From: Streptomyces daqingensis
GTDB taxonomy: Bacteria; Actinomycetota; Actinomycetes; Streptomycetales; Streptomycetaceae
Assembly: GCF_014645895.1 (NCBI RefSeq)
Contig: NZ_BMMP01000005.1
Span: forward strand, 1 to 64,000
Direction of reading: 5' to 3'
Length of the DNA stretch: 64,000 nt
Shown: positions 7,151 to 14,907 of the stretch, one piece after another
Layout: each line of letters starts with the position of its first letter
How positions within the stretch are numbered: position 1 is the stretch's first letter
Notes under the pieces: generated by a model
What the model was told of the DNA's origin: nothing
Databases searched by the model: none
What the model saw: the letters and a program-made list of their open reading frames with translations, nothing else
Translations under genes and position numbers: made by a program

Positions 7151-9034
7151 CTAGTGCAGCAGCGCCGAGACGCAGTGCGCGGGCATGGGCTTGGCGTAGT
7201 GCCAGCCCTGACCCGTGTCGCAGCCGATGCGCCGCAGCCGGTCCGCCTGGCCCTGGTCCTCCACGCACTCGGCGGTCACCGTCAGGCCGAGCTCGTGGGC
7301 GAGGCGCACCAGGGCCGTGACGATCGTCTCGTCGGCCGGATTGGCATGCCGGGGAGCGTGGAAGCCCCGCACGAACGACCCGTCGAGCTTCAGTGCGCGT
7401 ACCGGCAGGCGGCTGAGGTAGGCGAGGTTCGAGTAGCCGGTGCCGAAGTCGTCGATGGCGATGCGCACGCCCGTGTCACTGAGGGCCTGAAGGGCCTGCA
7501 GCGGCCGGCCCGCGGAGCCCATGACCGCCGATTCGGTCAGCTCCAACTGCAGCAGCCCGGACGGCAGTCCGGTCTTCTCCAGTACGTGGCGCACGTCGGC
7601 GACGAGGTCGGAGTCCCACACCTGCCGCACGGCCACGTTCACACTGACGTAGATCGGCGGGCCGGGGTGTCCGAGCATCCAGTTACGGGCCTGGCGGCAC
7701 GACTCCTCCAGGACCCAGCGGCCGAGCGGCACGATCGCGCCGTTCTCCTCCGCCAGCCCGATGAAGCGATTCGGGCCGAGCTTGCCGAACTGCGGGTGCC
7801 GCCACCTGACGAGTGCCTCGACGCCCCGCAGCATGTCGTCCTCGAGGCTCACGATCGGCTGGTAGTCCAGTACGAACTCGCCTCGTTCGACGGCACCGCG
7901 CAGGCCGGATGACAGGGCCTGACGCGTCATGCGGTGCGCGTTCCGCTCGGGATCGAAGAGGCTCCAGCGGGACTTGCCGTCCGCCTTCGCCCAGTACAGC
8001 GTCGTGTCGGCGGCCTGCATCAGCTCGGTGGGGTCCGTCCCCTCGGCCTCGCGTTCCACCACCCCGATGCTGGCGGAGACCGTGAGCCGCTGCCCGCCCA
8101 GGTCGAACGGCCGCTGGAGAGCCGTCAGCACCGAGTCGGCCAGGGCCGTGAGCTGCTCCTCGCCCGTCGAACCGTCCACGAGCAGTGCGAACTCGTCGCC
8201 TCCGAGCCGCGCCGCGAGGTGGCGCTGCCCGCCGCTCTCGGCGCACTGGACGAGGCGCTGGGCCACCGCGTCGAGCAGTTCGTCGCCCACGCGGTGGCCC
8301 ATGGTGTCGTTGACCGCCTTGAACCCGTCGAGATCCAGGTAGCAGATGCCGACGCGTCCGGTCGCGGTCTCGGAGAGGGCGGTCGCGAGACGTTCGAAGA
8401 AGAGGGCGCGGTTGGGAAGGCGCGTCACCGGGTCGTGCATCTGGAGGTGGCGCAGCCGGTCGCGCAGGTCGCGCTGTTCGCTGATGTCGGCGACGGAGAG
8501 GAGCGCTTCGCCGTCGTGCGTGGTCGGGACGAGGGTGATCTCGGCCCAGAGAGTGTGGCCGTCGTGGTTCTTCAGCCGGCGGGTGCAGCTCATCCGGGGG
8601 GCGCCGGTTCCGCACGCGGCGCTCCCGTTTCCGTTCCGGGCTCCGCTCCGCTTCTGCTTCCCGTTCGCGCTGCCGGTGTCCGGCTCGCTCGTGCCGCGTC
8701 CCGACAGCACGCCTCCGCTCCGGAAGGCACTGCTGTCCAGCCCCAGCGAGGGCAGATCGGTGATGGAGGCGGAGACGAGCGACTCCGGGGCGGCGCCGAG
8801 CAGTGTGCCGAGCGCCTGGTTCGCGCTGACGACCCGCCCGTCGCGGTCGACGATCGCCATGGCGAGCCGCGCGGCGTTGAACGCGGCGCGGAAGTCGTTG
8901 TCCCGCTTACGCCCGCGCCACTCGCCCCTGGCGTGCCAGCCGCCGCGGGAGCGGCTACGTTCCGTGATTTTCTGCGGAGGATTTCCGGTGGCGCTGCCGG
9001 AGTCTGTGGCCGGTCCTTCGATGGGTCCGTTCAC
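7151..9034 (-). CDS. cdgA: PAS-GGDEF-EAL cyclic-di-GMP turnover protein (CdgA-like)
   Basis: The 627-residue protein should make and/or break c-di-GMP. A PAS domain occupies about residues 45-200, interrupted by a roughly 45-residue Ser/Gly/Asn-rich insertion; the GGDEF domain has the intact motif at about 278-282, with no obvious RxxD inhibitory site just before it; the EAL domain begins at about 380 with EAL at 406-408, DDFGTGYSN and LELTESAVM, so both active sites look intact. No membrane segment is seen. GTG 9034 is chosen because GGGAG lies 6 bases upstream; frames open to 9271 add 79 residues with no ribosome binding site. Its distance and gene count from adpA match S. coelicolor cdgA (SCO2817) from memory; the name rests on that synteny. 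Confidence 0.85.
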   Translation of the reverse strand: MNGPIEGPATDSGSATGNPPQKITERSRSRGGWHARGEWRGRKRDNDFRAAFNAARLAMAIVDRDGRVVSANQALGTLLGAAPESLVSASITDLPSLGLDSSAFRSGGVLSGRGTSEPDTGSANGKQKRSGARNGNGSAACGTGAPRMSCTRRLKNHDGHTLWAEITLVPTTHDGEALLSVADISEQRDLRDRLRHLQMHDPVTRLPNRALFFERLATALSETATGRVGICYLDLDGFKAVNDTMGHRVGDELLDAVAQRLVQCAESGGQRHLAARLGGDEFALLVDGSTGEEQLTALADSVLTALQRPFDLGGQRLTVSASIGVVEREAEGTDPTELMQAADTTLYWAKADGKSRWSLFDPERNAHRMTRQALSSGLRGAVERGEFVLDYQPIVSLEDDMLRGVEALVRWRHPQFGKLGPNRFIGLAEENGAIVPLGRWVLEESCRQARNWMLGHPGPPIYVSVNVAVRQVWDSDLVADVRHVLEKTGLPSGLLQLELTESAVMGSAGRPLQALQALSDTGVRIAIDDFGTGYSNLAYLSRLPVRALKLDGSFVRGFHAPRHANPADETIVTALVRLAHELGLTVTAECVEDQGQADRLRRIGCDTGQGWHYAKPMPAHCVSALLH

Positions 9035-9380
9035 CGATCGCTCCCGCCGGGTGGCTCGTCGCGTGCGAATCAGCCGGGCGTTCGGCCCGAAGCGCTTCGT
9101 GGCGATCCGCGCTGGAAATGTGCCGATCATAGAGGTTCGGGCGTGAGCGGAGCCAGCATCCACGGCGTCCCACCGGGTCGTTGGTGCGGGTGTTGCCAGA
9201 GGGGGGACGCGAGGGTGACCGTTCCTGCAAAGGTGCGGGAAAGGTTCTGATCGTGTACCGCTGCGAATCACGCACGGTAGTCATATTGCCGCTCACGCGC
9301 CTGGTCTAACGGAACAGGACTTAGCCGACATTACGGGCAAGGGTTGAAGGGTCCTACTCCCTGCCCTGTGAGGTCGGAAC
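9035..9380. promoter_or_regulatory. Divergent promoter region with a BldD-like site (9268-9280)
   Basis: This 346-base gap separates cdgA (-) from the M6 protease gene (+). At 9268-9280 the 13-mer TCACGCACGGTAG matches the BldD consensus TNAC-NCWGN-GTNA, recalled from the literature, at all but two defined positions. In S. coelicolor cdgA is a known BldD target, so the match is plausible. The part nearest cdgA (9035-9271) has open frame but no start with a ribosome binding site and I see no other gene in it. Confidence 0.4.
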
Positions 9381-10649
9381 GTGGCGCGACTGCGGAAGCA
9401 CGGTTCGCGGAGAGCCGCTTCCGTGCGGTGCGGGTGGCGCCGTGCGGGAGCCGTCGTCACCGCACTCTGCGCCTTCATAGGCATGGCGCTCTTCGCGGGA
9501 CCGATAACCGCGGCCGCAGTGGCCGCCCCCTGCGCGCTCCCGCGGACGGGCGCCCACCACTCCCTCGGCGTGGACAGCTGGGACACCGCGTACCCGCGTC
9601 CCGAGCGCCGGCTCGACGCCGTGATGCTCTTCCTCTCGTTCCCGGACTCCCGCCCCCAGGTCACCCCCGGGGAGCTGGCCTCCGACCACTTCCCGAGCAC
9701 CTCGGACTTCTTCTCCCGCGCCTCCTACGGGAAGTTCCGGCTCAGAACACACCCCGTGAAGCGCTGGATACCGATGCCGGCCGCGTCCCGCTCGTACGGG
9801 ATAGAGCGCGACTGGGAGGCCGGCAAACGCACGAAGTACCTCCACGACGCGATAGCCGCCGCGGACCCGCGCATCGACTTCAGCAAGTACGACCTGGTCT
9901 ACCTCGTGGCCGACCCCGACGCCCGCGGCGTCGACTCCGACGCCACGAAGGTCGTCAACTTCGACGACCCCATAGAGGCCGACGGCACCGACCTGCGGCG
10001 CCTCGTCACCGTCTTCGAGCAGAGCCCGCCCGACCGGCACGTCCTCGCCCACGAGACCGGGCACGCCTTCGACCTCCCGGACCTCTACCAGCGTCCCGCC
10101 TCGGGGAAGGCCGACTGGGACACCTACGTCGGCGACTGGGACCTCATGGGCAGCCAGTTCGGACTCGCCCCCGACCTCTTCGCCTGGGAGAAGTGGAAAC
10201 TCGGGTGGCTCTCACGGCGCAACGTGAGCTGCGTGCCGGCCGACCGGGGCAGCAGTACGCACCACCTGCAGCCCGTCGCCGCGCACCCCCTCGGGGGGAA
10301 GGGCGACCGGCGGCTCGCGGTGGTGCGCACCGGCCACCATGAGGCGCTGGCGATAGAGGCCCGTGACTCGGAGGGCAACGACCGCGGCCTGTGTGCGGCC
10401 GGGGTGCTCATGTACTGGGTGCGCAGCGACCGCGCCTCGACCTACGGCCCGATCCGGGTGGTCGACGGCCATCCCGGCACGCACGCCTGCAGCGACGGGT
10501 CGGTCTACCCCTCGCTGGCGGACGCCCCGATCGGCCCGGGTGAGAGCTACGAGACGGACCGCGGAGGCGGTATCCGCGTGGAGGTCACCGGCCACAGCGC
10601 CGACGGCGGCTGGCGCGTGAAGGTCACGCGCAAGACCGGGACCGCGTGA
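9381..10649 (+). CDS. Secreted M6-type metalloprotease
   Basis: The 422-residue protein starts with a basic region and a hydrophobic stretch (about residues 24-48, ending AAAVAAP), a secretion signal. The zinc motif is in VLAHETGHAFDLPDLY (about residue 216-231), with HETGH as the two histidines and glutamate, so it is a gluzincin-like peptidase of the immune-inhibitor-A (M6) group. In the usual HExxHxxGxxD pattern the glycine is replaced by aspartate here, a small oddity. The next block WDLMGSQFGLAPDLFAWEKWKLGW is the conserved region after the active site. Cysteines at several points of the C-terminal half could form disulfides. The start is GTG 9381. It is a single gene; the substrate is presumably extracellular protein. 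Confidence 0.85.
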   Translation: MARLRKHGSRRAASVRCGWRRAGAVVTALCAFIGMALFAGPITAAAVAAPCALPRTGAHHSLGVDSWDTAYPRPERRLDAVMLFLSFPDSRPQVTPGELASDHFPSTSDFFSRASYGKFRLRTHPVKRWIPMPAASRSYGIERDWEAGKRTKYLHDAIAAADPRIDFSKYDLVYLVADPDARGVDSDATKVVNFDDPIEADGTDLRRLVTVFEQSPPDRHVLAHETGHAFDLPDLYQRPASGKADWDTYVGDWDLMGSQFGLAPDLFAWEKWKLGWLSRRNVSCVPADRGSSTHHLQPVAAHPLGGKGDRRLAVVRTGHHEALAIEARDSEGNDRGLCAAGVLMYWVRSDRASTYGPIRVVDGHPGTHACSDGSVYPSLADAPIGPGESYETDRGGGIRVEVTGHSADGGWRVKVTRKTGTA

Positions 10650-10737
10650 ACCGTACGCGCACGTCAGCTGAGGGGCCGGGCGGGGAATCCGCCACTTTCC
10701 GGTGCTCCGGTCCGCCGGCGGCGCGGTCTCCCGGCGC

Positions 10738-11220
10738 TCAGCGGGGCGGTGCGACCCGCCGTCCGCGTACGGCGGCCGTGCCGCCGAGCTCCTGCAGCAA
10801 CTCGGCAAGCAGCGCCCGGTGTTCGGCGAGGCGCTCAGCCCCGAAGCGTTCGCCCAGCCGTCGGTCCAGCTCCGCGCGTGCCTGGCGGGCCGCGGCGACG
10901 GCCTCCCGTCCGCGGTTCGTGAGCCGCACGCGGCGCACCCGGGCGTCGCGCGGGTCGGGCGTCCGTTCGGTGTAACCGAGGCGTTCCAGTTCGGCGACGG
11001 CCTTCGAGGCGCCCTGCTGGGTCATCTCCAGCTCGGCGGCGAGTTCCCCGACGGTCGGCTCCGCGTCGACGAGGTGCTGGAAGACGTAGCCGTGGGAGAA
11101 GCGCAGGGCGCCGTGACCGCGTGCGGCGAGTTGCTCCTGGATGTGGCCGGAGGCGGCGAAGCCCGCGAAGAGGGCGAGGGTGCCGGTGTCCAGGGTGAGC
11201 GGGTCGACGGAGGAAGGCAT
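10738..11220 (-). CDS. MarR-family transcriptional regulator
   Basis: This 160-residue winged-helix protein carries the MarR recognition region (VGELAAELEMTQQGASKAVAELERLGYTERT) around residues 55-85 followed by the wing with PDPRDARVRRVRLT and a C-terminal dimer helix. MarR proteins bind as dimers to palindromes and release on ligand binding. ATG 11220 is preferred over GTG 11226 because GAGG then lies 8 bases upstream. It is divergent from the NTF2-like gene across 38 bases containing an ACAAC/GTTGT inverted repeat, so it probably controls that gene and itself. Confidence 0.87.
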   Translation of the reverse strand: MPSSVDPLTLDTGTLALFAGFAASGHIQEQLAARGHGALRFSHGYVFQHLVDAEPTVGELAAELEMTQQGASKAVAELERLGYTERTPDPRDARVRRVRLTNRGREAVAAARQARAELDRRLGERFGAERLAEHRALLAELLQELGGTAAVRGRRVAPPR

Positions 11221-11238
11221 GGGCACATCCTCACTTTA

Positions 11239-11257
11239 ACAACAAGGGTTGTGCAAC
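11239..11257. promoter_or_regulatory. Probable MarR operator
   Basis: ACAAC (11239-11243) and GTTGT (11248-11252) are inverted around AAGG, and GTTG/CAAC (11248-11257) gives an overlapping second pair. It lies in the short gap between the divergent MarR and NTF2-like genes, and the AAGGG inside it is also the only ribosome binding site candidate for the + strand gene. Confidence 0.45.
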
Positions 11258-11258
11258 T

Positions 11259-11783
11259 ATGGTTGACGATATGAGTGAAGAGACGACTGACGAGACGGCC
11301 GGAGAGATGACCCACCACCCGCGCTCCGCGGCGCCCCCTGGGGGCCGTGCCCCCGGCCCCCGCGAGCTGCCGGACCACCCCGACGTCCGCGCCGCCGTGC
11401 GTTACCACCAGGCGGTCGCCCGTTTCGCCGCCGGCGACGAGCTCGCCGTCTTCTTCCACGAGGACGCCGTCCACCGGGAGCTGCCCAACGCCCTCTTCCC
11501 GGACGGAGCGGTCCGTGACAGGGGTGGAGTGACGGCCGCCGCCGAGGCGGGCCGCAAGGCCCTGAGCAGGCAGACCTTCGACGTCGTCAACGCGGTCGCG
11601 GCGGACGGGCAGGTCGCCCTCGAAGTGCTCTGGACGGGAACCCTCGCCGTGCCGCTGGGAGAGTTGCCGGCCGGCCATGTGCTGCGGGCGCACATCGCGA
11701 CGTTCCTGGAGTTCCGGGACGGCAAGATCGTCGAGCAGCGCAACTACGACTGTTACGAACGGCTGGAGGCCGAGCCCGGCTGA
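11259..11783 (+). CDS. NTF2-like (SnoaL-type) small protein
   Basis: This 174-residue protein has a variable N-terminus of about 40 residues and then an NTF2-like cone domain, with the helix VRAAVRYHQAVARFAAGDELAVFF, and strands ending VLRAHIATFLEFRDGKIVEQRNYDCYE, the typical finish of SnoaL-like proteins. Such folds serve as ligand binders, cyclases, hydrolases or polyketide-type isomerases, so no reaction can be assigned. ATG 11259 has AAGGG 10 bases upstream; ATG 11271 is an alternative. Divergence from a MarR gene suggests it acts on the ligand sensed by that regulator, which is inference. Confidence 0.75.
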   Translation: MVDDMSEETTDETAGEMTHHPRSAAPPGGRAPGPRELPDHPDVRAAVRYHQAVARFAAGDELAVFFHEDAVHRELPNALFPDGAVRDRGGVTAAAEAGRKALSRQTFDVVNAVAADGQVALEVLWTGTLAVPLGELPAGHVLRAHIATFLEFRDGKIVEQRNYDCYERLEAEPG

Positions 11784-11826
11784 CCGTCCCGGGCCGGCTG
11801 AGGGCGCCCCGAGGTGCGGTGCGCAC

Positions 11827-11862
11827 GTCGAAGGCCCCCCGCTTCCACGAGGGGCCTTCGAC
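11827..11862. terminator. Bidirectional terminator
   Basis: Perfect 12-base arms (11827-11838 and 11851-11862) enclose a 12-base loop. It lies 44 bases after the NTF2-like gene and 7 bases after the 3' end of tRNA-Lys, so it serves both strands. Confidence 0.8.
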
Positions 11863-11868
11863 TGTCTG

Positions 11869-11942
11869 TGCGCCGCCAGGGACTCGAACCCCGGACCCGC
11901 TGATTAAGAGTCAGCTGCTCTAACCAACTGAGCTAGCGGCGC
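11869..11942 (-). tRNA. tRNA-Lys (anticodon CTT)
   Basis: Read on the - strand, the 74-base gene has a 7-pair acceptor stem (GCGCCGC with GCGGCGC), a D arm, an anticodon arm GCTGA-CTCTTAA-TCAGC with anticodon CTT, a T arm containing GGTTCGAGTCC, and discriminator A. CCA is not encoded. Its first ten bases are also the last codons of the upstream primase/polymerase-like gene on the same strand. Confidence 0.96.
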
Positions 11943-12769
11943 CTGCTGACGTCGTAGACCTTAGCATCACCGTCCGCTGTTCCCGAAATCGATTGTTCGG
12001 CGGCGGCAAGGCCGCGACCTGCGAGGACGGGGTAGTGGACGGCCGGGGTGAGTCGTTCGCGATGTGAGCGCAGGCAGGCACGGAGGAGCACGTCGGCTCC
12101 CGGCAGCCACGGGTGCCGAAGGTCGGGAGCGACCAGCCACCGGGAGCGCGACGCCGCCGCGCCCGGGGCCGGGCCGCCCGCTCCGCTTTCCGTGCTGCCG
12201 GCGGACCCGAGGGGGCGCAGGCCCGGGACCGTCACGTAGTCGCCGGGTCCGTGGCACATGAGCGACGGGAACGTTTCTGCTACGGCGGGCTCGCGGGCGT
12301 CGCGCGAACTCCACGGGGCTGACGTGGCGGCAGCGGCTTCCGTGCCGGCCTGCGGCGGGCGCCGCCACTCGCCCCAGTTCGAGAGCGCCGCGAGCCGCCC
12401 GGCCGTGCCCGGGGCGGCGAACAGCAGCACCCGGCCCCGGTGGACGGCGACGGGTCCGGTGCCCGGGCCTTTCGTCCATAAGCGGTCCAGCAGGCGGCGG
12501 CCGGGGAGCAGCGGCGTGCTCACGACGTCGAAGACGGTGCCGCAGGGCAGGGTCCGGGGCGCGTCGGGGCGGTGCCGCCACAGGGCGTGCACGCTCGCCG
12601 GGAAGAGGCTGGCGGACGCGAGCCAGTCGGCGCCGGCGGGTGTGACGAAGGAGGGGCCCCGGTCGGCGGGAGTGTGCCGCGAGGCGCTGGTGGAGGTGAA
12701 CTCCAGGATGTCGGGGTGGCCGACGGGGTCGACGCGCTCGGGGGTGGTGTCCCGTTGCCAGTCACTCAT
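11933..12769 (-). CDS. Degenerate primase/polymerase-like protein
   Basis: This 278-residue protein resembles a family commonly labelled bifunctional DNA primase/polymerase in Streptomyces. The core runs from WLASASLFPASVHALW through LPCGTVFDVVSTP to GRVLLFAAPGTAGRLAAL. The metal-binding acidic motif of true prim-pol enzymes is not evident: FDVVSTP sits where a DxD motif would be, so catalysis is doubtful. A disordered Ala/Gly/Ser stretch follows, then a closing block WLVAPDLRHPWLPGADVLL. ATG 12769 is chosen; the frame stays open to 12865, but that upstream stretch is less GC-rich and promoter-like. The last codons and the TAG stop lie inside tRNA-Lys, so one transcript may carry both. A small relative of its core is at 20545. 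Confidence 0.7.
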   Translation of the reverse strand: MSDWQRDTTPERVDPVGHPDILEFTSTSASRHTPADRGPSFVTPAGADWLASASLFPASVHALWRHRPDAPRTLPCGTVFDVVSTPLLPGRRLLDRLWTKGPGTGPVAVHRGRVLLFAAPGTAGRLAALSNWGEWRRPPQAGTEAAAATSAPWSSRDAREPAVAETFPSLMCHGPGDYVTVPGLRPLGSAGSTESGAGGPAPGAAASRSRWLVAPDLRHPWLPGADVLLRACLRSHRERLTPAVHYPVLAGRGLAAAEQSISGTADGDAKVYDVSRRR

Positions 12770-13007
12770 GGCATACACATCTACCGGACATGCCGTTGTG
12801 TTTTGAACAGTCTCGGGAAAACCGGACAAGAGCAAGCGGTTTCGGGTAGGTTGCGCCCCCTGCATATGCCACCCGCGTACGACGGGAGGCTTCGGAGCGA
12901 CGGCGCTTGCCGCGGTCCGGAGCGGAGGGCTGCCGGAGCCGCGACACGTGCCCGGACCGCGCTGGAGGGACGTGCGGCGGCCGGGCTGCCCGTCCCGCCG
13001 GACGGGC

Positions 13008-13370
13008 CTACTCGGGGCCGCGGTCCGCGAGGAGCTCGCGTCCGAACTCGATCATCTTGCGGGCGTAGTCCTCCGCCCAGTCGCCCTGCTCGGCGACGGC
13101 CGCGTCGGAGAGCTTGTCGAAGCGCTTGGGGTCCGCGAGCTGCGCAGCGGCCATCGCCTGGAACTCCACGGCGCGGTCGGCGGCCGCCCGGAACGCGAGT
13201 GCGAGTTCCGTCGAGCGTTCCAGCAGCTCGTGAGGGTCGCTGATCGCCTCCAGGTCGAAGAACTGCTCGCCGTCCCCCTGCTTCTCAGCGGGCTCGAAGA
13301 GCAGCGGTGCCGGACGGCGGAAGCGCGGACTGCCCCCGCGCGGGTCCGGAGCCGAATGCGGCTCGGGCAT
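13008..13370 (-). CDS. Conserved-looking small acidic protein, unknown function
   Basis: This 120-residue protein is not recognised by function. After a Pro/Arg-rich start it is mainly helical, with the run ELLERSTELALAFRAAADRA and a closing amphipathic segment WAEDYARKMIEFGRELLADRG; no signal or membrane segment is seen. ATG 13370 is preceded by GGAGG 8 bases upstream; an ATG at 13385 is a worse choice. It follows the helicase gene on the same strand after 106 bases and may be the last gene of that transcript. Confidence 0.7.
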   Translation of the reverse strand: MPEPHSAPDPRGGSPRFRRPAPLLFEPAEKQGDGEQFFDLEAISDPHELLERSTELALAFRAAADRAVEFQAMAAAQLADPKRFDKLSDAAVAEQGDWAEDYARKMIEFGRELLADRGPE

Positions 13371-13476
13371 GGTGGCTACCTCCATCTGTCGTGGCCGTCG
13401 ACCATTGTCCTGCTTTCCCCGCCCATGTGCAGAGGGCCTCCGGGCTCGCGGGCGCGGGCGAGGGCGCGCGCGGGGC

Positions 13477-14907
13477 TCACCGCTCCCACGGCACCGCGTG
13501 GGCCGCCAGGTGGGAGAGCACTGCGTGGTTCGCCTCCCAGCCGTCGGGGAACTTCACCGTGACCCCCAGCTGGACCGGCTCGGTACTGGGGTGCTCGTCG
13601 AGCAGTTCGGGGACGCCCGCCCGGCAGACGACGATGCAGGCGTGCCGGTGACGGGAGGCCAGCACGCACAGCCGCCCGGTCTCCAGGTGGAACGCGGTGG
13701 CGTCGGGACGTCCGGACAGCGGGTGGAGGACGACCGTCACGTCGAACTCCCGTCCCTGGAGCCGGTTCGCGGTGTCCACGGCGACGGCCGTGAGACCCGC
13801 GTCTGCGGTGTCCTCGTCCGCCGCGAGCGCGGCCAGAGCCGCGCGGACGGCCGCGGCCTGGTCCCGGTGCGCGGTGCCCACGGCGACGCGGTCGGCGGTC
13901 AGGGGCGCGGACGCGTCCGAGCGTTCGTCCGTGGTGGCGCCGCGCCGGGTCAGCAGGCTCCGTACGACCTGGGCCACGGCGTCCACGGCTTCCGGATCGG
14001 TGCGCGGAGTCGTGCGGGAGGGCAGTTCGAGCAGGCCCCAGCCGGAGGCCGCCGCCTCGTCGACGACCCGGTCCACCGGTGTGCCGTCCGAGGGGGCGCC
14101 GAAGGTGAGGGACCGGTCCCCGGGGCCCGTGCCGCTGCGGAAGGGGGTGTACGGGTAGAACGCCGCCGAGACCAGGGGAGCCGCGGAGGAGGGCAGCCGC
14201 CAGGAGACCGGGAGGCGGTGCTGGGGCAGCCCGGGGTTGTGGGACAGGAGGGTCGTGACGGCGCTCGCCGACGGGTCGTAGGTCAGCCCCGCCCACTGCT
14301 CCGCGCCCACCTGGCTGAACGGGTCGAGCTGGCCCGGATCGCCGACGAAGAGGGCCTTCTCGAAGAGCCCGGCGACGGCGAGCAGGGCGTCGGAGCGCAT
14401 CTGGTAGGCCTCGTCCACGATCGCGTGCGGCCAGGGCGTCTCCGTCTTCACCCAGGACCACTTGGCGGCGGTCGACACGACGACCGGCAGCTCGCGGAGG
14501 TCGGCGATCTTGGCCGAGGTGACGACCGCGGCGTACTCGTCCAGGGCGGGGTCGTAGGGGCGGGGCTCGCTGCTGTGCAGGCGGCCGACGGGCAGCTCCG
14601 GATCGGCGTCCGCCAGCCGGCCGACGAGGTCGTCGACCTGCGCGTTGGTCTGGGCGATCACGATCAACGGGCGCCCCGTCGCGGCCAGTTCGCGTGCGGC
14701 ACGTACGACGAGTGTCGACTTGCCGGCGCCGGGCGGCGAGTCCACGACGACGCCGCGGGAGGCGCTGTGCAGGGCGTCGTGGAGGATCGCTTCGGTGGCC
14801 CCGGCAGCGGCCTCGGCAGGGGAGGCGGCCTCGGCAGAGGGGTACCGGGACGGGGCTGCCGGCCCGCTCGCCGAGGCGGTGCCCGCGGGGCGAGGAGGTG
14901 CGCTCAC
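13477..14907 (-). CDS. SF1 (Upf1-like) helicase/ATPase
   Basis: This 476-residue cytosolic protein has superfamily-1 helicase motifs in order: Walker A PPGAGKST (residues 58-65), motif Ia near VIAQTNAQVDDL, motif II VDEAYQM (about 166), motif III LFVGDPGQLDPF (about 188), and near the end DTANRLQGREFDVTVVL (motif V) and LASRHRHACIVV (motif VI). It lacks extra nuclease or zinc domains. The start overlaps the stop of the upstream gene by ATGA (14904-14907), so translation is coupled. With the RecB-like nuclease two genes upstream it probably forms a helicase-nuclease system acting on DNA ends or branched DNA; that is inference. Confidence 0.85.
   Translation of the reverse strand: MSAPPRPAGTASASGPAAPSRYPSAEAASPAEAAAGATEAILHDALHSASRGVVVDSPPGAGKSTLVVRAARELAATGRPLIVIAQTNAQVDDLVGRLADADPELPVGRLHSSEPRPYDPALDEYAAVVTSAKIADLRELPVVVSTAAKWSWVKTETPWPHAIVDEAYQMRSDALLAVAGLFEKALFVGDPGQLDPFSQVGAEQWAGLTYDPSASAVTTLLSHNPGLPQHRLPVSWRLPSSAAPLVSAAFYPYTPFRSGTGPGDRSLTFGAPSDGTPVDRVVDEAAASGWGLLELPSRTTPRTDPEAVDAVAQVVRSLLTRRGATTDERSDASAPLTADRVAVGTAHRDQAAAVRAALAALAADEDTADAGLTAVAVDTANRLQGREFDVTVVLHPLSGRPDATAFHLETGRLCVLASRHRHACIVVCRAGVPELLDEHPSTEPVQLGVTVKFPDGWEANHAVLSHLAAHAVPWER

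Noticed and set aside
6972..7154. 60-aa frame inside the MITE-like element
   Set aside because: No ribosome binding site and no transposase motif; base composition is enough to keep it open.
9035..9271. N-terminal extension of the GGDEF-EAL gene to 9271
   Set aside because: No ribosome binding site there, whereas GTG 9034 has one; the extension is Arg-rich with no domain.
12770..12865. 32-residue extension of the PrimPol-like protein
   Set aside because: The stretch is less GC-rich and promoter-like, and the conserved part begins after ATG 12769.
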